DNA of 64,000 nucleotides, from positions 558,001 through 622,000 of the forward strand of contig JAPJBO010000019.1 in NCBI GenBank assembly GCA_030068145.1, in the 5' to 3' direction. The notes under the pieces were generated by a model. The model made no database searches. It was given only the letters and a program-made list of their open reading frames with translations, and was not told where the DNA came from. Position 1 is the stretch's first letter. Every line of letters begins with the position of its first letter. Positions 29,976 to 40,827 of this stretch are shown here, one piece after another. The stretch comes from Diplonema papillatum (Eukaryota > Euglenozoa > Diplonemea > Diplonemida > Diplonemidae). Made by a program: the position numbers and the translations under genes.

Positions 29976-31290
29976 GAATGGTTGAGTCGCGCCGGGTTCA
30001 TTCTTCGCTGTTTCTCGCGAAAAGCGGTGAATTACGACGAACAAGAAGCAGCACCTCAACTCAAGTGGCCTCAACTACTCCCTGCGGTGCCTCGGCAGCA
30101 GGACGAGTGCAAGCGCCAATGACCAAACCGTGAAGCTTTGGTTTGGGAAAACAGTCGGCTGAACACGTGAAGTTTGGTTGAAAATACACTTGACCCGTAT
30201 CTGTGAATTTGCAATACCGCACTCGGCATGTCTGGCTCTCCCCGGCTGGGCCATGGGATCGGACAGCATCACTGAGCACTTGCGGGGACAGTATTTCATT
30301 TACACACACTGACATTTCGCCTTCGCGTGTCTCTGCGGGCGCGCAATCGCTACCCAGTCACGCGCGTTTCTCATTCTTCCCTTCCCTTACTAGCTTTACA
30401 CGTTTGTCGACGCCTGCGCTCGCCAGTGAAAAAGGACATACGCGGACAGTGCGTATGAATGTAAAAGGACTGTTGTTGTGGCTAGTGCTCAGCGTCAATG
30501 TTGCACGGGAATACACAGGTCGCACCGTAAATTCGTTCGAGCCAGTGTCACTGAAGAACTGTTTGGTGGTTCGTGGCGCTGGAGTCTTTTGGCGGTGCCA
30601 AAAGACTCCACCGACAGTGGCCACGAACTGTGCCAGAAGACTCCAGCGCTGACAGTGGCCATGCAGCGTGAATCCGAGGAAGGCATCACGCATGGACGGG
30701 ACTCAGGCAGACGAGTGGAAGCACGATTCGACGTCGTACACATGGGTTCCACCTAGTCCCATGACGAGCTTCGGTGACCGGCTTTTCATTTCGTGTGTCG
30801 CGTATAGCTATAAATATACCGAGCTCCCCGCAGTTGGTATTCCGGGGGTTTGCACTTGTAGCGACCCGGAGCCTTCCCTCCTCAGGAAGTGGCGGGCGGG
30901 CGTCTGAAACGGGCGTCGTTTAGCCTGGAGCCACCTCACGGGCAACAACGCGTGTGTCCTTTTGCGACGCGGGTCGACTCTTCGAGGATCGGACGCGTGT
31001 GTTTACTCCCAAGCTTTTCCAACGGTTTGCTGGCAGAAACTACCCTACCTGATTCGTTCCAGGTAGTTCGTACGTATTCTCTTCGGCGCCTCCTCTGTGC
31101 ACTAATTCCCTCGGGAGGTGCAATTATTGCGTGCTTTTCAAATTCGACCCACGTACTGTATGCTCAAGCATTGAGTTCTTTTGAGCACTGCTCAAGCACA
31201 GGCTCGCAAAGAAACGCGCCTGGAACAACCTGCCGGGCGGCTGCTTTTTTCCAGCGTGGAAGCTGGAAAATCAAAAAGAAGTAAAACAAA
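29976..31290. other. Intergenic region with an inverted repeat
   Basis: No gene is supported. A nested inverted repeat lies at 30569-30650, and a TATAAATATA-type AT patch at about 30810-30820 sits roughly 480 bp before the ATG of the DUF3592-like gene. Confidence 0.45.
30569..30650. repeat. Nested inverted repeat
   Basis: GGAGTCTTTTGG (30581) pairs with CCAAAAGACTCC (30598) over a 5-nt loop, and the outer arms GTTCGTGGC / GCCACGAAC pair at 30569 and 30620. A second partner, GCCAGAAGACTCCAGCGCT at 30632, can pair instead with 30575-30593, so two mutually exclusive hairpins are possible. Confidence 0.75.
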
Positions 31291-32106
31291 ATGGTGGGCA
31301 AGCTCGAGCAGTTCATCTTCAGCAGCCGGGGGATGTCGTACATCGTCGGTGGCTGCTTGGTCGGGTACAGCGGTTGGTGCACGAGCCGGTTTTACGTCTC
31401 GAAGCACTGGCCGAGGGTCGACGGCAGAGTGCTGGGAATGTACCCATACTATGCGTGGCTCGGCGACGACAAGGAGAGGTGGCACATCGATTACGAGTTC
31501 GATTTCAACGGAAAGACAGAGTACGGTGTGCAGGCGGAGACTGGTACGATGTGGAGGTGGTGGATGGGCGACGTGATGAGGGACACCGTCGGGACGAATG
31601 AGGTCAAAAAGGGTAGGTTGCGGCCGGGCGCGATGGTGAAGGTGTTTGTCAACCCCGACAACCCACGGGAGTGCGCCCTTTTCAGAACCGCGGACCCTAC
31701 CCGCAACGGGGCAGTCATGGGCATAGGCATGACCTTCATTTGCGGTGCGATGCTGTGCCTTCCGAAGAACCACAGGTTCGAAATCGTGAACAAGATCCGA
31801 TGGTTCGTTCGGTACCGGTTGATGTTCAACACTAAGAAGACACGTGTCATCGACGTCATCTTTGCACGCGATCCTTCAGTGAAGCCGGCATGGAAGTCGG
31901 AAGCGTACGTAGCCAACGATGGCGTACGGTCGTCGCTGGGCCTGGATTCCGCGCACTGGGACGCAGATGTGCAGAACATCAAGGAGGCACGCCTCAAGCG
32001 AGAGCAGGAAGAAGCCGCGAAGACGAAAGGCAACCTCGAACCCAGCACCGCAGCACCCACAACCTCGACGGCCAAACTCGAACCCGATTCGGTCCGCAAA
32101 ATCTGA
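31291..32106 (+). CDS. DUF3592-like two-pass membrane protein, single exon
   Basis: 271 aa, ATG at 31291 after an A-rich leader (AACAAAATGG). A first hydrophobic segment lies at about residues 17-33 (IVGGCLVGYSGW) and a second at about 139-158 (AVMGIGMTFICGAMLCL). Between them is a beta-rich domain with RVDGRVLG, YEFDFNGKTEYGVQ and RPGAMVKVFVNPDNPRECAL, which is the pattern of the DUF3592 family (the NPDNP word is characteristic). The C-terminal about 60 residues are charged and low-complexity (ARLKREQEEAAKTKG, STAAPTTSTAK) and probably cytosolic. The molecular role of the family is not established, so only membrane location is inferred. Confidence 0.78.
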   Translation: MVGKLEQFIFSSRGMSYIVGGCLVGYSGWCTSRFYVSKHWPRVDGRVLGMYPYYAWLGDDKERWHIDYEFDFNGKTEYGVQAETGTMWRWWMGDVMRDTVGTNEVKKGRLRPGAMVKVFVNPDNPRECALFRTADPTRNGAVMGIGMTFICGAMLCLPKNHRFEIVNKIRWFVRYRLMFNTKKTRVIDVIFARDPSVKPAWKSEAYVANDGVRSSLGLDSAHWDADVQNIKEARLKREQEEAAKTKGNLEPSTAAPTTSTAKLEPDSVRKI

Positions 32107-34208
32107 GTGGGCCGCGAAACGTGTTCATTCCGAATCTCGCGGAATCTCTACCCGCATCGGGGGCAGCCTTGCGCATGGACATGCGTCTCCCGAAGACCAG
32201 CGTCTGCATCCTCCGACTCGCCTCGTTTCGCTCGCAGTTGGAAACGCGCCGAAAGCGGAAAATGAGGTGTGCCAAGCCAGGCTTCCATCCATTTGTTTGG
32301 ACCAAGGCCTTTCTTGCGAATCATTGGCAAGGCATAGGCGCTCGAAGCTCCAGTCTGCTAGCTGAGGGTTCTCTTGTTCATCGTGAACAAAGACTTATCC
32401 ACATTATGTACAAAGACCTGTGCATCGTGCGTGTGCTGGCTCGCCTGGAGAAAGGATACCCCCGCGCGCCATTGGATGTGCAGAACGAACACCTGCCCTT
32501 GCGTCGGCAGTCGGTGGCCTCGCGTATCTTCTGTGTCGCGTCATGTTGTGTATTCACGCGATGTTCCAGGATAGGACTAAACTAGCTTGTAGCTCCAATT
32601 CAGCGCCTCGTGCGTTGGAACCCATATACAGCGAAGATACCCGCGCTGGGACCTTGAAAGAAAGCTTACCCCAATGGGGATCCAGACATGAATATGCTCA
32701 CCTAAGTATCACAAATGTAACGAAACAGCTATCCTGGCTCTGTTCAGGACCGAGTTATCCGTTGTTGGCACGTGGCGACTTCGACTGGCCAACACTGTGT
32801 CCGCAAGTGCATAGTTTCATGACCATTCGAGTGCGTCCTACGCTGTCAGTCGAAATTCCTTGCATCTCCACCAACTTTCCGTTGCATGCGTCCTCGTGAA
32901 GAGTATCCCGAACTTTCACCTAGCTTGCACCGCTCCGCCGAAGAAATGGTACTGTTGTGCCCGTTGCCGTGTTGCACCTTCCCAGCTGGCGGCAGTGATC
33001 GAGAAGGCGGTCTGGCCTTTGAAGTATACGGAGCGTCACTTTCCTTCCTTTGTGTGCTCCGCTCTGGGATTGGAACACCGCCGCCGCGACGCGATGGGAA
33101 GTGTGATCGGAAACGTGGATACCGGCTTGCCACCGAACGCCCGTTTCTAGACCAGCCACCGCCAGAAAATGGGGCGTGTTGACACGAGCGCTACAGGAGG
33201 CCCAAGTTCGGCCGTCTACAATGCTTGCTTCTTGTGTTCCCGCCCCGCTTCCCGACTCTCTTTTTGGGATGAACGAGAAGTTCGGGGAAAAAGACGAGGT
33301 ACCTCTCATCCCTTTCTTCGCTCACCTTCGTGCCATGCAGAGGTCATAACTCGAATTGGCGTTTGGACACCGCATCTCCTTCTCGTGATCGACCGTGATA
33401 AGACCGTCGAATGCAACTCCTCTATGCAGCTCCAAGGGATAGGGGTGGACCTGATAGACCGTGGTGCACAGGGGTGCAGAAAGCCTTCTGGAACTTGAAA
33501 TCAAACTCAAGAATTTTATGACTGACGGAGAATGAAAAAACTGAGGTTCGTGGGAACGGTTTCGTGCCAAACATTCATCTTTCTTGTTGTATTTTCACTC
33601 GGATGGCACCAGGAAACGGATCGAGTCTTGTTCTTGCAAACCCCTCCCGCGCAAAACGGCACAAGTTCATTCAACGGTTAGGTCGGATCCTTCCCCGGTG
33701 AACATCCCATGAAAGTAACAGTGTTGACTTAGACCGATACGGGCTACATGGCAACCCCTGCTCAACATACAGTGCTCGCCTGCCTTGATGGCACCTGCAC
33801 TTTAAAGAACTCAATGCTCAACATGTATCCACGATTGCGAAAGTGTTCGTGGTGTTGGTCGCAGGAGTCTTTTTGGCTAGCCAAAGAGAGTAAAAGAGTG
33901 AAAGAGTACGTACAGTAGTGAGTAGAGAAAGAACGAGTGTAAAAGAATGGAGGTAGCACGAACTACCAGACCAGCGGAGGCCACCGCAAAAAGATTTCTT
34001 ACCTTTTCCTTATCCCTCAGAACCAGCACCAATAACAACGGTCCCCCGCAAAACGGCACAAGTTCATTCTCATAGGGCGCAAGAAAAGGGGTTGGGAGAG
34101 GATAACCAAATAGCAAGGTAACAAAAGTCTTTTTGCGTCGGTTTCCGCACCCCTTTCCGCCCCCATTACGCGTTTGGCGCGTTCTTTGCAGCGAGTGCGC
34201 CGGCGAAA
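32107..34208. other. Intergenic region between the membrane protein and kinase genes
   Basis: No gene is supported; open frames on both strands are short and unlike known proteins. It contains one copy of the short family F repeat (about 33413-33530). The left part is GC-balanced, and the last 250 bp before the kinase start are C/T-rich (CCCCTTTCCGCCCCC near 34150). Confidence 0.45.
33413..33530 (+). repeat. Dispersed repeat family F, copy 1
   Basis: Contains AGCTCCAAGGGATAGGGGTG, GACCTGATAGACCGTGGTGC. Related pieces are at about 38376-38530 (GGGGATAGGTATGGACCCGA, TAGACCGTG) and 38753-38800 (GACTTGATAGACCGTGGTGC). Confidence 0.5.
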
Positions 34209-35201
34209 ATGAAGGACCACAGCCTTCGGTCGAAGGAAGGTCAGCAGTACAATGGGTACGTGTTCGGAAAGAGGCTCGGGTCGGGGAAGTTTGGTATTGT
34301 GCACGAGGCGTGGTTGAAAGAGGAGCAAGGAAAGGAAGAGGACGACAGGGACAAGTTCGCGGTCAAGGTGATGTCGAAGACGCAGCTGAAGGAAGCCGAA
34401 ATGGAAGACTCGCTGTGGCAGGAGATCCAGATTGTCGCTTCCTTGGACCACCCCAACATCACGAGGATGATCGACGTTGTGCAGTCGGGCCAGCACGTTT
34501 ATATCACCTTCGAGAAAATGGACAAAGACCTATTCGACGTCCTAGCCAGCCGGCGCTTGCCCGAGGAGACAGCCCGAGACTACTTCAAGCAGCTCATCAG
34601 TGCGGTCAGCTACTGCCACCGCAAAGGCATCGCGCACCGTGACCTGAAGCCGGAGAACCTCCTCTTGAACGAAGACGAGACTGTCCTCAAAATCTCGGAT
34701 TTTGGCCTGTCGACCGTGCAAGAAGAGGGCACGCTCCTGCGCGCCGTCGTGGGGTCGCCGCACTACCTGGCGCCGGAGGTGTTGGGCACGTCTGGGTACG
34801 ACGGATTCGGGGCGGACATGTGGTCCTGCGGTGTGATTCTGTACGTGATGATGGCCGGCGAAATGCCGTTCGACGGCCCCACCGTCATGGAGACGCTGCA
34901 GATGATCGTCGACGGGCGGTACGAGACCCCGGTCCACTTTTCGTTCGAGCTGAAGTGCCTCATCCGGAAGCTGCTGGACCCGTCGCCGTGGAGGCGGGCG
35001 AGCCCACGCGACGTCGAAGAATCCGATTGGTGGCAAGACGGCGCCGCGTCCGCCCGCCTTCTAGCCCCGGAAGACGGCTCTATCCGCATCCACCGGCTGC
35101 GTTCACTCGAGATCCGCCACGAAGTGTCACCCTCGTGCAGCATCGCCGGGTGCGACGACATTTCAGCTCGCATAGTTCGTGAAGAATTGACCGCCGAGTG
35201 A
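34209..35201 (+). CDS. Ser/Thr protein kinase, CAMK/AMPK-like, single exon
   Basis: 330 aa. Glycine loop GSGKFG at residues 24-29, VAIK-type Lys53 (FAVKV), alpha-C Glu72 (LWQEIQI), catalytic loop HRDLKPENLLLN at 143-154 (Asp145), DFG at 164-166, activation segment GSPHYLAPE at 182-190, then GADMWSCGVILYVMMAGEMP typical of CAMK-group kinases such as the AMPK/SnRK1/CaMKL branch. All catalytic residues are present, so it should be active. It phosphorylates Ser/Thr of unknown substrates. The kinase domain ends near residue 275 (WRRASP, ESDWW) and only about 55 residues follow, so there is no long regulatory tail, UBA or calmodulin-binding region that I can recognise. The ATG at 34209 is the first in frame and lies in a good context (AAAATGAAG). 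Confidence 0.92.
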   Translation: MKDHSLRSKEGQQYNGYVFGKRLGSGKFGIVHEAWLKEEQGKEEDDRDKFAVKVMSKTQLKEAEMEDSLWQEIQIVASLDHPNITRMIDVVQSGQHVYITFEKMDKDLFDVLASRRLPEETARDYFKQLISAVSYCHRKGIAHRDLKPENLLLNEDETVLKISDFGLSTVQEEGTLLRAVVGSPHYLAPEVLGTSGYDGFGADMWSCGVILYVMMAGEMPFDGPTVMETLQMIVDGRYETPVHFSFELKCLIRKLLDPSPWRRASPRDVEESDWWQDGAASARLLAPEDGSIRIHRLRSLEIRHEVSPSCSIAGCDDISARIVREELTAE

Positions 35202-35611
35202 GGCGACACACCGTTGTGTCGCGCATGTCAGTGAGTTTGCATGTGCAAGATAGAGCCAACTGCGAATCAGAAGATGTGAAGTCATCTGATGCGGATTGGA
35301 AGAGGAAAGACGTGCGTGCTTACCCTTGCGGCTCACATGCAGCTCAAGGATGGCTTCATCCCGTTGTACGCATCCTTTACCCGACCACCCGTGCCTAAGT
35401 ACATGCTCACCTCACGGTTGCCCCGCCGCTCAGCGTGACACATTACCCGCCACCGCGGAGGCTAGAGGCGGGGGAAGAAACAATACGCCTACAAAGTGGG
35501 GGTTTTTCTGCACTGTAAGTGCGCTCAAGATCAAAAAAGGTGTTAGATCCGTTTGTTGAGCGCGTATCCACGCCCGCACTCATCGCAGTGTGGGCTACAG
35601 CACACAATATC

Positions 35612-35667
35612 CTGCTTCGGGATTTTGCAACTGGCGACCTCCTCGAGTATTTGCAACAAGGTAGGTG
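35612..35667 (-). repeat. Dispersed repeat family D, inverted 5' fragment
   Basis: GATTTTGCAACTGGCGACCT, CCTCGAGTATTTGCAACAAG and GTAGGTGCT are the reverse complement of the 5' segment of family D (compare 51230-51300). It is the only copy seen in this orientation. Confidence 0.6.
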
Positions 35668-35799
35668 CTTTATGCAAGAAATTGGGGCCAGGCCCCTACC
35701 GAGAGCAGGTTTCTGGAAGCTTTACAGACAGGCTGCCCAGCCACGACGACACCGCAGGAAGCAAAGAATCGATCCCGCGATGAAGGGGACGCACTGCTC

Positions 35800-35842
35800 T
35801 TGCCCGAGCCTGCCACGTGCTTCTCGTGGCAGGCTCGGGCAA
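35800..35842. repeat. Perfect 18-bp hairpin
   Basis: TTGCCCGAGCCTGCCACG (35800-35817) and CGTGGCAGGCTCGGGCAA (35825-35842) are exact reverse complements around the 7-nt loop TGCTTCT, followed by a C-tract. It is not near the end of a recognised gene, so a foldback-element tip or a small structured RNA are both possible. Confidence 0.85.
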
Positions 35843-36612
35843 CCCCCCCACCCCTGAAACGTGTTCACCTCCCTACCATACAATGCAAGCAAGTACTCAA
35901 TTCTGTGCGCGTTGCCTCCACGAATGTATCGCGAAGGTTAGAAAGACGTAACCACAGCGCGTGATTGTGGCTGGCTAGAAATCCTAATTAATCTGACTAA
36001 GAAACAAAGTGAAAACAACTGAGAAGGCCTTGTCTTTTTTCAGGGCGAAGCGAGTATCATTTGCTGCAACGCCTTGCTTTGTTTGCATTCTATGGTCAAG
36101 GCTCAATCAACAACTGCCATGGCGAAACCAAAAAGCCGCCCGCGGAACCGAACCTACGTGAAAGAAATGCGAACCCGAGTCGAAGGGGTGTCGCGCAGTC
36201 TATTGGGCTGTGCGTGGTCATTCCCTTATGTGTTTCATAGCTGCATGCTTGCATGAGCAGATCCTGGTGCATGATGCGCCGAGAACCCATCCGAACCTCT
36301 TTCGAAGCAGCGGCAAGCCGCTCCCGTGGACAGCGCGTCTTCAGCCCTTGGGACTTTTCTGCATCCTGCTACAGTTTACCTGCAGTTTGCGATTTGCTTC
36401 CTCTCTGAATAACATTGCTTGGATTCGGCGTCTCAACGCCACGAGCAGCCATTTGTCAACCTCAGAGCGTTTGCTCTGGACGGATTCGGCCGAGGTGCGC
36501 GGCGAAGTGATCCGCGAAGAGCAGGTGGAAAAGACGACGCTCTACGGAGCGTTCAGCAGCGGAGTCGACACGGCTCCGGCTGCACGCAGCAGCGCCGGCA
36601 GCACCACCGGAC

Positions 36613-37998
36613 ATGCCCACCGAAAACCGCCAGGCGCCCGCCGCCCCCTCCGCCCGCGACCCGGAGGGCACCCCCGGCGACCACGGGGGGAAACGCAGGC
36701 GGGGGGCCGAGAACTCCTCGCCCAGGCGGCCGCCCGCCTTTGCCGACGTACCCGACACGCCGCCGACAAGTGCGCCACCTACAACCGCTCCTCCGACGAC
36801 GAACCGCGCCGCCCGCTGCTGCGAAGGAGGTGGTGGCCAGAAACAACCCCCAGAAGGGCGGAGCGAAAAAGGCCAAAAAGAAAAAGGACAGAAAGAAGCC
36901 CATGGAGAAGACGGACGACACATCGTCTGCCTCCTCGATGGTGGTGAGGAAAGAAACAGGCCCCAAGAAGGGCACAGGGCAAGAGGCCACAAGAAACAAG
37001 AACAAAAAAAACGCAACGCAGGCGGGGGGCCGAGAACCCCTCGCCCACCGCCGACGTACCCGACACGCCGCCGACAAGTGCGCCACCTACAACCGCTCCT
37101 CCGACGACGAACCGCGCCGCCCGCTGCTGCGAAGGAGGTGGTGGCCAGAAACAACCCCCAGAAGGGCGGAGCGAAAAAGGCCAAAAAGAAAAAGGACAGA
37201 AAGAAGCCCATGGAGAAGACGGACGACACATCGTCTGCCTCCTCGATGGTGGTGAGGAAAGAAACAGGCCCCAAGAAGGGCACAGGGCAAGAGGCCACAA
37301 GAAACAAGAACAAAAAAAACGCAACGCAGGCGGGGGGCCGAGAACCCCTCGCCCACCGCCGACGTACCCGACACGCCGCCGACAAGTGCGCCACCTACAA
37401 CCGCTCCTCCGACGAATGTACCACCTACAACCGCGCCGCCCGCTGCTGCGAAGGCACATCGTCTGCCTCCTCGATGGTGGTGGTCAAGGAGGAGGGAAAG
37501 AAACAGGCCCCCAAGAAGGGCACAGAGCAAGAGCCCACAAGAAAAAAGAAGAAAAAAAAAAGGCCAAGGAGGAGATGGACGACACATCGTCTGCCTCCTC
37601 GATGGTGGTGGTCAAGGAGGAGGGAAAGAAGCAGGCCCCCAAGAAGGGCACAGGGCAAGAGGCCACAAGAAAAAAGAAAAAGAAAAAAGGCCAAGGAGGA
37701 GACGGACGACACATCGTCTGCCTCCTCGATGGTGGTGGTCAAGGAGGAGAGAAAGAAACAGGCCCGGAAGATCCCCAAGAAGGGCGGGACGAAAAAGGCC
37801 AAGGGGGAGACGGAGGAGACGGACGACACATCGTCCGAGGCGACAGGGCTCCTGGTGGCCATCATAGGCGTGCCACATCTCAGCACCCAGCAAGCTTGTC
37901 CGCCGGCCCCGCATCCCCGAGAGCAGCAGCCCCCGCGCAAGCCAGCCGAGCGGACCGACACCCGGTACGGCCGGCTACACTACGTGGTACGCGTGTAG
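36613..37998 (+). CDS. Lys-rich low-complexity ORF built on tandem repeats
   Basis: 461-codon frame from the ATG at 36613. The N terminus is Pro/Ala-rich (PRRPPAFADVPDTPPTSAPP). Two 308-bp units follow (36763-37070 and 37071-37378), then four shorter units of about 115-130 bp whose shared core reads TDDTSSASSMVV with KKQAPKKGT-type basic runs. Because 308 is not a multiple of three, the same DNA unit is read in different frames: once as RSEKGQKEKGQKEAHGEDGR, once as GGAKKAKKKKDRKKPMEKTD. All three plus frames are open through the first unit, so the true frame, and whether introns remove part of this, is uncertain. If expressed, the basic runs suggest a nuclear or RNA-binding protein. No family is recognised. 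The long minus-strand frames here are taken as shadows. Confidence 0.4.
   Translation: MPTENRQAPAAPSARDPEGTPGDHGGKRRRGAENSSPRRPPAFADVPDTPPTSAPPTTAPPTTNRAARCCEGGGGQKQPPEGRSEKGQKEKGQKEAHGEDGRHIVCLLDGGEERNRPQEGHRARGHKKQEQKKRNAGGGPRTPRPPPTYPTRRRQVRHLQPLLRRRTAPPAAAKEVVARNNPQKGGAKKAKKKKDRKKPMEKTDDTSSASSMVVRKETGPKKGTGQEATRNKNKKNATQAGGREPLAHRRRTRHAADKCATYNRSSDECTTYNRAARCCEGTSSASSMVVVKEEGKKQAPKKGTEQEPTRKKKKKKRPRRRWTTHRLPPRWWWSRRRERSRPPRRAQGKRPQEKRKRKKAKEETDDTSSASSMVVVKEERKKQARKIPKKGGTKKAKGETEETDDTSSEATGLLVAIIGVPHLSTQQACPPAPHPREQQPPRKPAERTDTRYGRLHYVVRV
36763..37378. repeat. Two tandem 308-bp units
   Basis: The word CCGACAAGTGCGCCACCTAC occurs at 36763, 37071 and 37379, exactly 308 bp apart. The two full units are nearly identical, differing mainly at their ends (the first copy is preceded by an extra AGGCGGCCGCCCGCCTTTGC before GACGTACCC). 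Shorter derivatives continue to about 37830. Confidence 0.9.
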
Positions 37999-40827
37999 AG
38001 CGTGCCACAATGTGTTCTCGAGAGCACAGCACGGCAGGTGCGCTGGGCAGCTCGGGAACGTCACGGGCTGCCGGGGTGCCTTCGGGACGAGGATGGGGTG
38101 GCGGCGACAGGGCCAGAACAGGCCCGATCTCATCGAGCTCCCGTGCCAGCTCGTATTTGACGGTCGCCAGTGCCTACCGCCGCTGCTGTCCCAGCTCGGT
38201 GATCACCGAGTTGTCGTACGAAGGGGACCCCCCCCTGAAAAAAACCTCCCCAACGCAGGCGGGGAATGTACGGCATCGGCCGTGTGGGGCGTTCGCCCGT
38301 TGTGTGCTGTAATACCCGCAGGTAAGATAGAAGGTGCTGGGGGTGTTGTCCCCCCCCCCGGTGGCCCGTTCAGTACAGCTCCAGGAAATTTTATGCTGCC
38401 CCAGGGGATAGGTATGGACCCGATAGACCGTGACTCACCGTGGTACACCGTGATGGTTTTTGATGTCAGAGTACAGAATATTTGTAGCGATGGCCTGCAT
38501 TCTAACATCAAAAACACCGTGATGAACAGTATGTGTGTGTGTTAAGAATTCATGTATCTATAATGGGTACCCCCTGTTGCGAAGTTTAGCCCAGGCCGTA
38601 GGCTTCCTCACGTCACAGCTGACGCTCCTTCTTGCTGACCGTAAACCACGCGCTGTCCGGAACTGTAGCCTCGTTTGACAAAGGCTCCCTGCTTCGTGTC
38701 CCGTGTGCTGCTGGCTGCAACATGTATCCGGCGGGAGACGTCTTCTTGTGCACGTGGAGCAGCGAGCAGGTAGACTTGATAGACCGTGGTGCCCCTAAAC
38801 TAGTGGCACTCATGGCACATTGAACCCCACTCGCGCGAAAATGCTTCCGAGTCTGAGAAAGAAAATAGACCGCAACGCGGCGAAGCTGCTGGCAAAGAGC
38901 TTCGGGTCCTTTTTCGAAGAACTAACCTGGCCGGAAGCCACGAAAGGTTCCAAACAATCAAAATGAACCCTCTCCCCCTATCTCGGCTTCAAGGCCACGG
39001 CAGTCAGTTACGATGTGGGTCGATTTTCGAGCGAGAAAGAGGAGCGAGGATCCCTCAAAACAAGCCGAAAGATGTGTGGGCATTCACCGCCAGGCTAGAT
39101 CCGGGCGGCTCCATGGGAGGGACTGGGACGGGTAGTCACGCCGTATGTGTTCTTTTGGCCATCGCCACCGCGCTGACCGTTCCCGAGAGAGAGAACACAT
39201 CATCATCAAAACACGTTAAAAGGTGTCGAACATCGACCACAAGATCACAAGCAGTTGACCGAGTAGCAACACTGGCATTTGCTGTAAGCTAGCAACCAAT
39301 ACGAAGTGCAGTGACAGCTAGCAAACGACCCCCCAGTCGGCGTTCGATCCTGTGTCATAGACTCGGACCCTTTTCCGGGCCATCGTCGCGTCTGTTCCCG
39401 TACCCTTCTGATTGCGAGTTGAGTCCCTGTTTCGGAATCTGGTCAAGCAATGACTGGACTGATTTGGCAGTCGGAGCAGTCTCCGCCCACCGTTTGTTGC
39501 AACCCTAGTGCTCTGGGAGGAATCAATTGTGACAGCTTCGTCCGTTCCGCCTGGACTACAAAGCAAGCGGCATCAAGTGGTAGTGGGTATACGTTCTGTA
39601 TTTGCTGAGTCGTGTCATGCCCAGAGCCGAGCGTCCCGAAGCCTTTTATCGTGCCCTGCTTCACGCGGAAACGTTAGTGAAAAGCCTGACGTCTGTAGGA
39701 AACAGCTGTCAGAGGACAGGAAAACAAAAAAACGATGCCCGCTTCAGGACGAGAGTTTCGCGGGTGAGCCGGGATTAGCGGCGTTCAACGGTTCCGGAAC
39801 CCCGTTTCTACGTGCCTTGTTCAAGCGCCAAGCCCCACGCCTTGATGTGCTTTGGTTTGGGGAAAAAGTTTACCAGTTAAACCTTTGATGCCGGTGAGGA
39901 CTTCAGTCTTCACCTGCACCGTCGGTTAAGTGCGTGCGGCGTGGGTTGCATCTTCACGTGCTTTCATTTTTCCTCCATCGGTCCCACGTTTGTCTTGCTC
40001 TCAAGGAATAGTCGACAGGAGTGTTATGTGCGCAGGCTGGCAGCAGCTTGGACGACGCGAAGAGTACGTCAGGAGCTCCCGTTTGTAGTCTCTCATATCT
40101 GTTAGTAATCGATAGGACAATGCCGACTATACAGCAGCAAGCCCGTCAAAGCGTACTCGTCCGTTCGCTTGGGACTGGCATGCTAGTGACTTATTGTTTA
40201 GTGAGTTCCAGTTTGCCTTCTGCGCATGTGGACCTGTGTGGACCAGTTTCGACGACCTGCCCCCTTCGTAGGTAGCTTGTGAGTTGTGGCTGGAAAGCCC
40301 GGAACCAGTCTAGGACAGTGATGCGTGCACGCCGTGCCGTGTGCAGTTTTGAGATGCAGCACGGTCGCATGGCTAATGAGCGTCATGATTCCCGCACACA
40401 GCCAACTCCAAGACTTTGGCACGAGCAACGGCATCAGCGACATCATCACGATCATGCTCAAAACCTTTGGAAGACCCGGGTTCGGAATGACTCCAAAACT
40501 TCGTTTTATGGTTTCTTCTCCGCTTTGGAGGTCTAACATGACTTTCCCAAAAAAAAAGCCGAAACGAAAACGGCCCTGAAACCTCACTGTCTGGCTCACA
40601 CTCAGTGCAGTGCGAAAGTGTCGGTCGTACAGTAACATTACAATTCAATAGTATTATACGGTTCAATAGTAATTAGCCCCTCCAGTAGCTACACAACGTG
40701 TTATACCATACTGCGCTGGGGCATACCCCCCGGACCCCCTTTGACTTATAATATGACGTATGCCAGCGACATACGATAATACTGAATTGAGGGGTACGGT
40801 TCAGAGGGATGGTCTCAGTAGTAGAGC
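37999..40827. other. Intergenic region
   Basis: No gene is supported. Two family F repeat pieces lie at about 38376-38530 and 38753-38800, and C-tracts at about 38228 and 38350. The remainder shows no recognisable structure. The promoter of the Gln-rich gene must lie in the right-hand end; an ATAATATGACGTATG patch near 40750 is the only AT-rich candidate. Confidence 0.45.
38376..38530 (+). repeat. Dispersed repeat family F, copy 2
   Basis: GGGGATAGGTATGGACCCGA, TAGACCGTGACTCACCGTGG and TACACCGTGATGGTTTTTGA; the ACACCGTGATG word is repeated at about 38515. It matches 33413-33530 over the first half. Confidence 0.45.

Larger units (their letters stand above)
35202..36612. other. Intergenic region with a perfect hairpin and an inverted family D fragment
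   Basis: No complete gene is supported. It holds the inverted family D piece (35612-35667) and the hairpin at 35800-35842. From about 36450 to 36612 one frame (WTDSAEVRGEVIREEQVEK, TTLYGAFSSGVDTAP) looks coding and may be an upstream exon or a shifted start of the Lys-rich ORF that follows. Confidence 0.45.

Noticed and set aside
36462..37394. 310-codon minus-strand frame across the 308-bp repeats
   Set aside because: Repeated hydrophobic Phe/Leu runs are the reverse of Lys-rich codons; no start context and no family.
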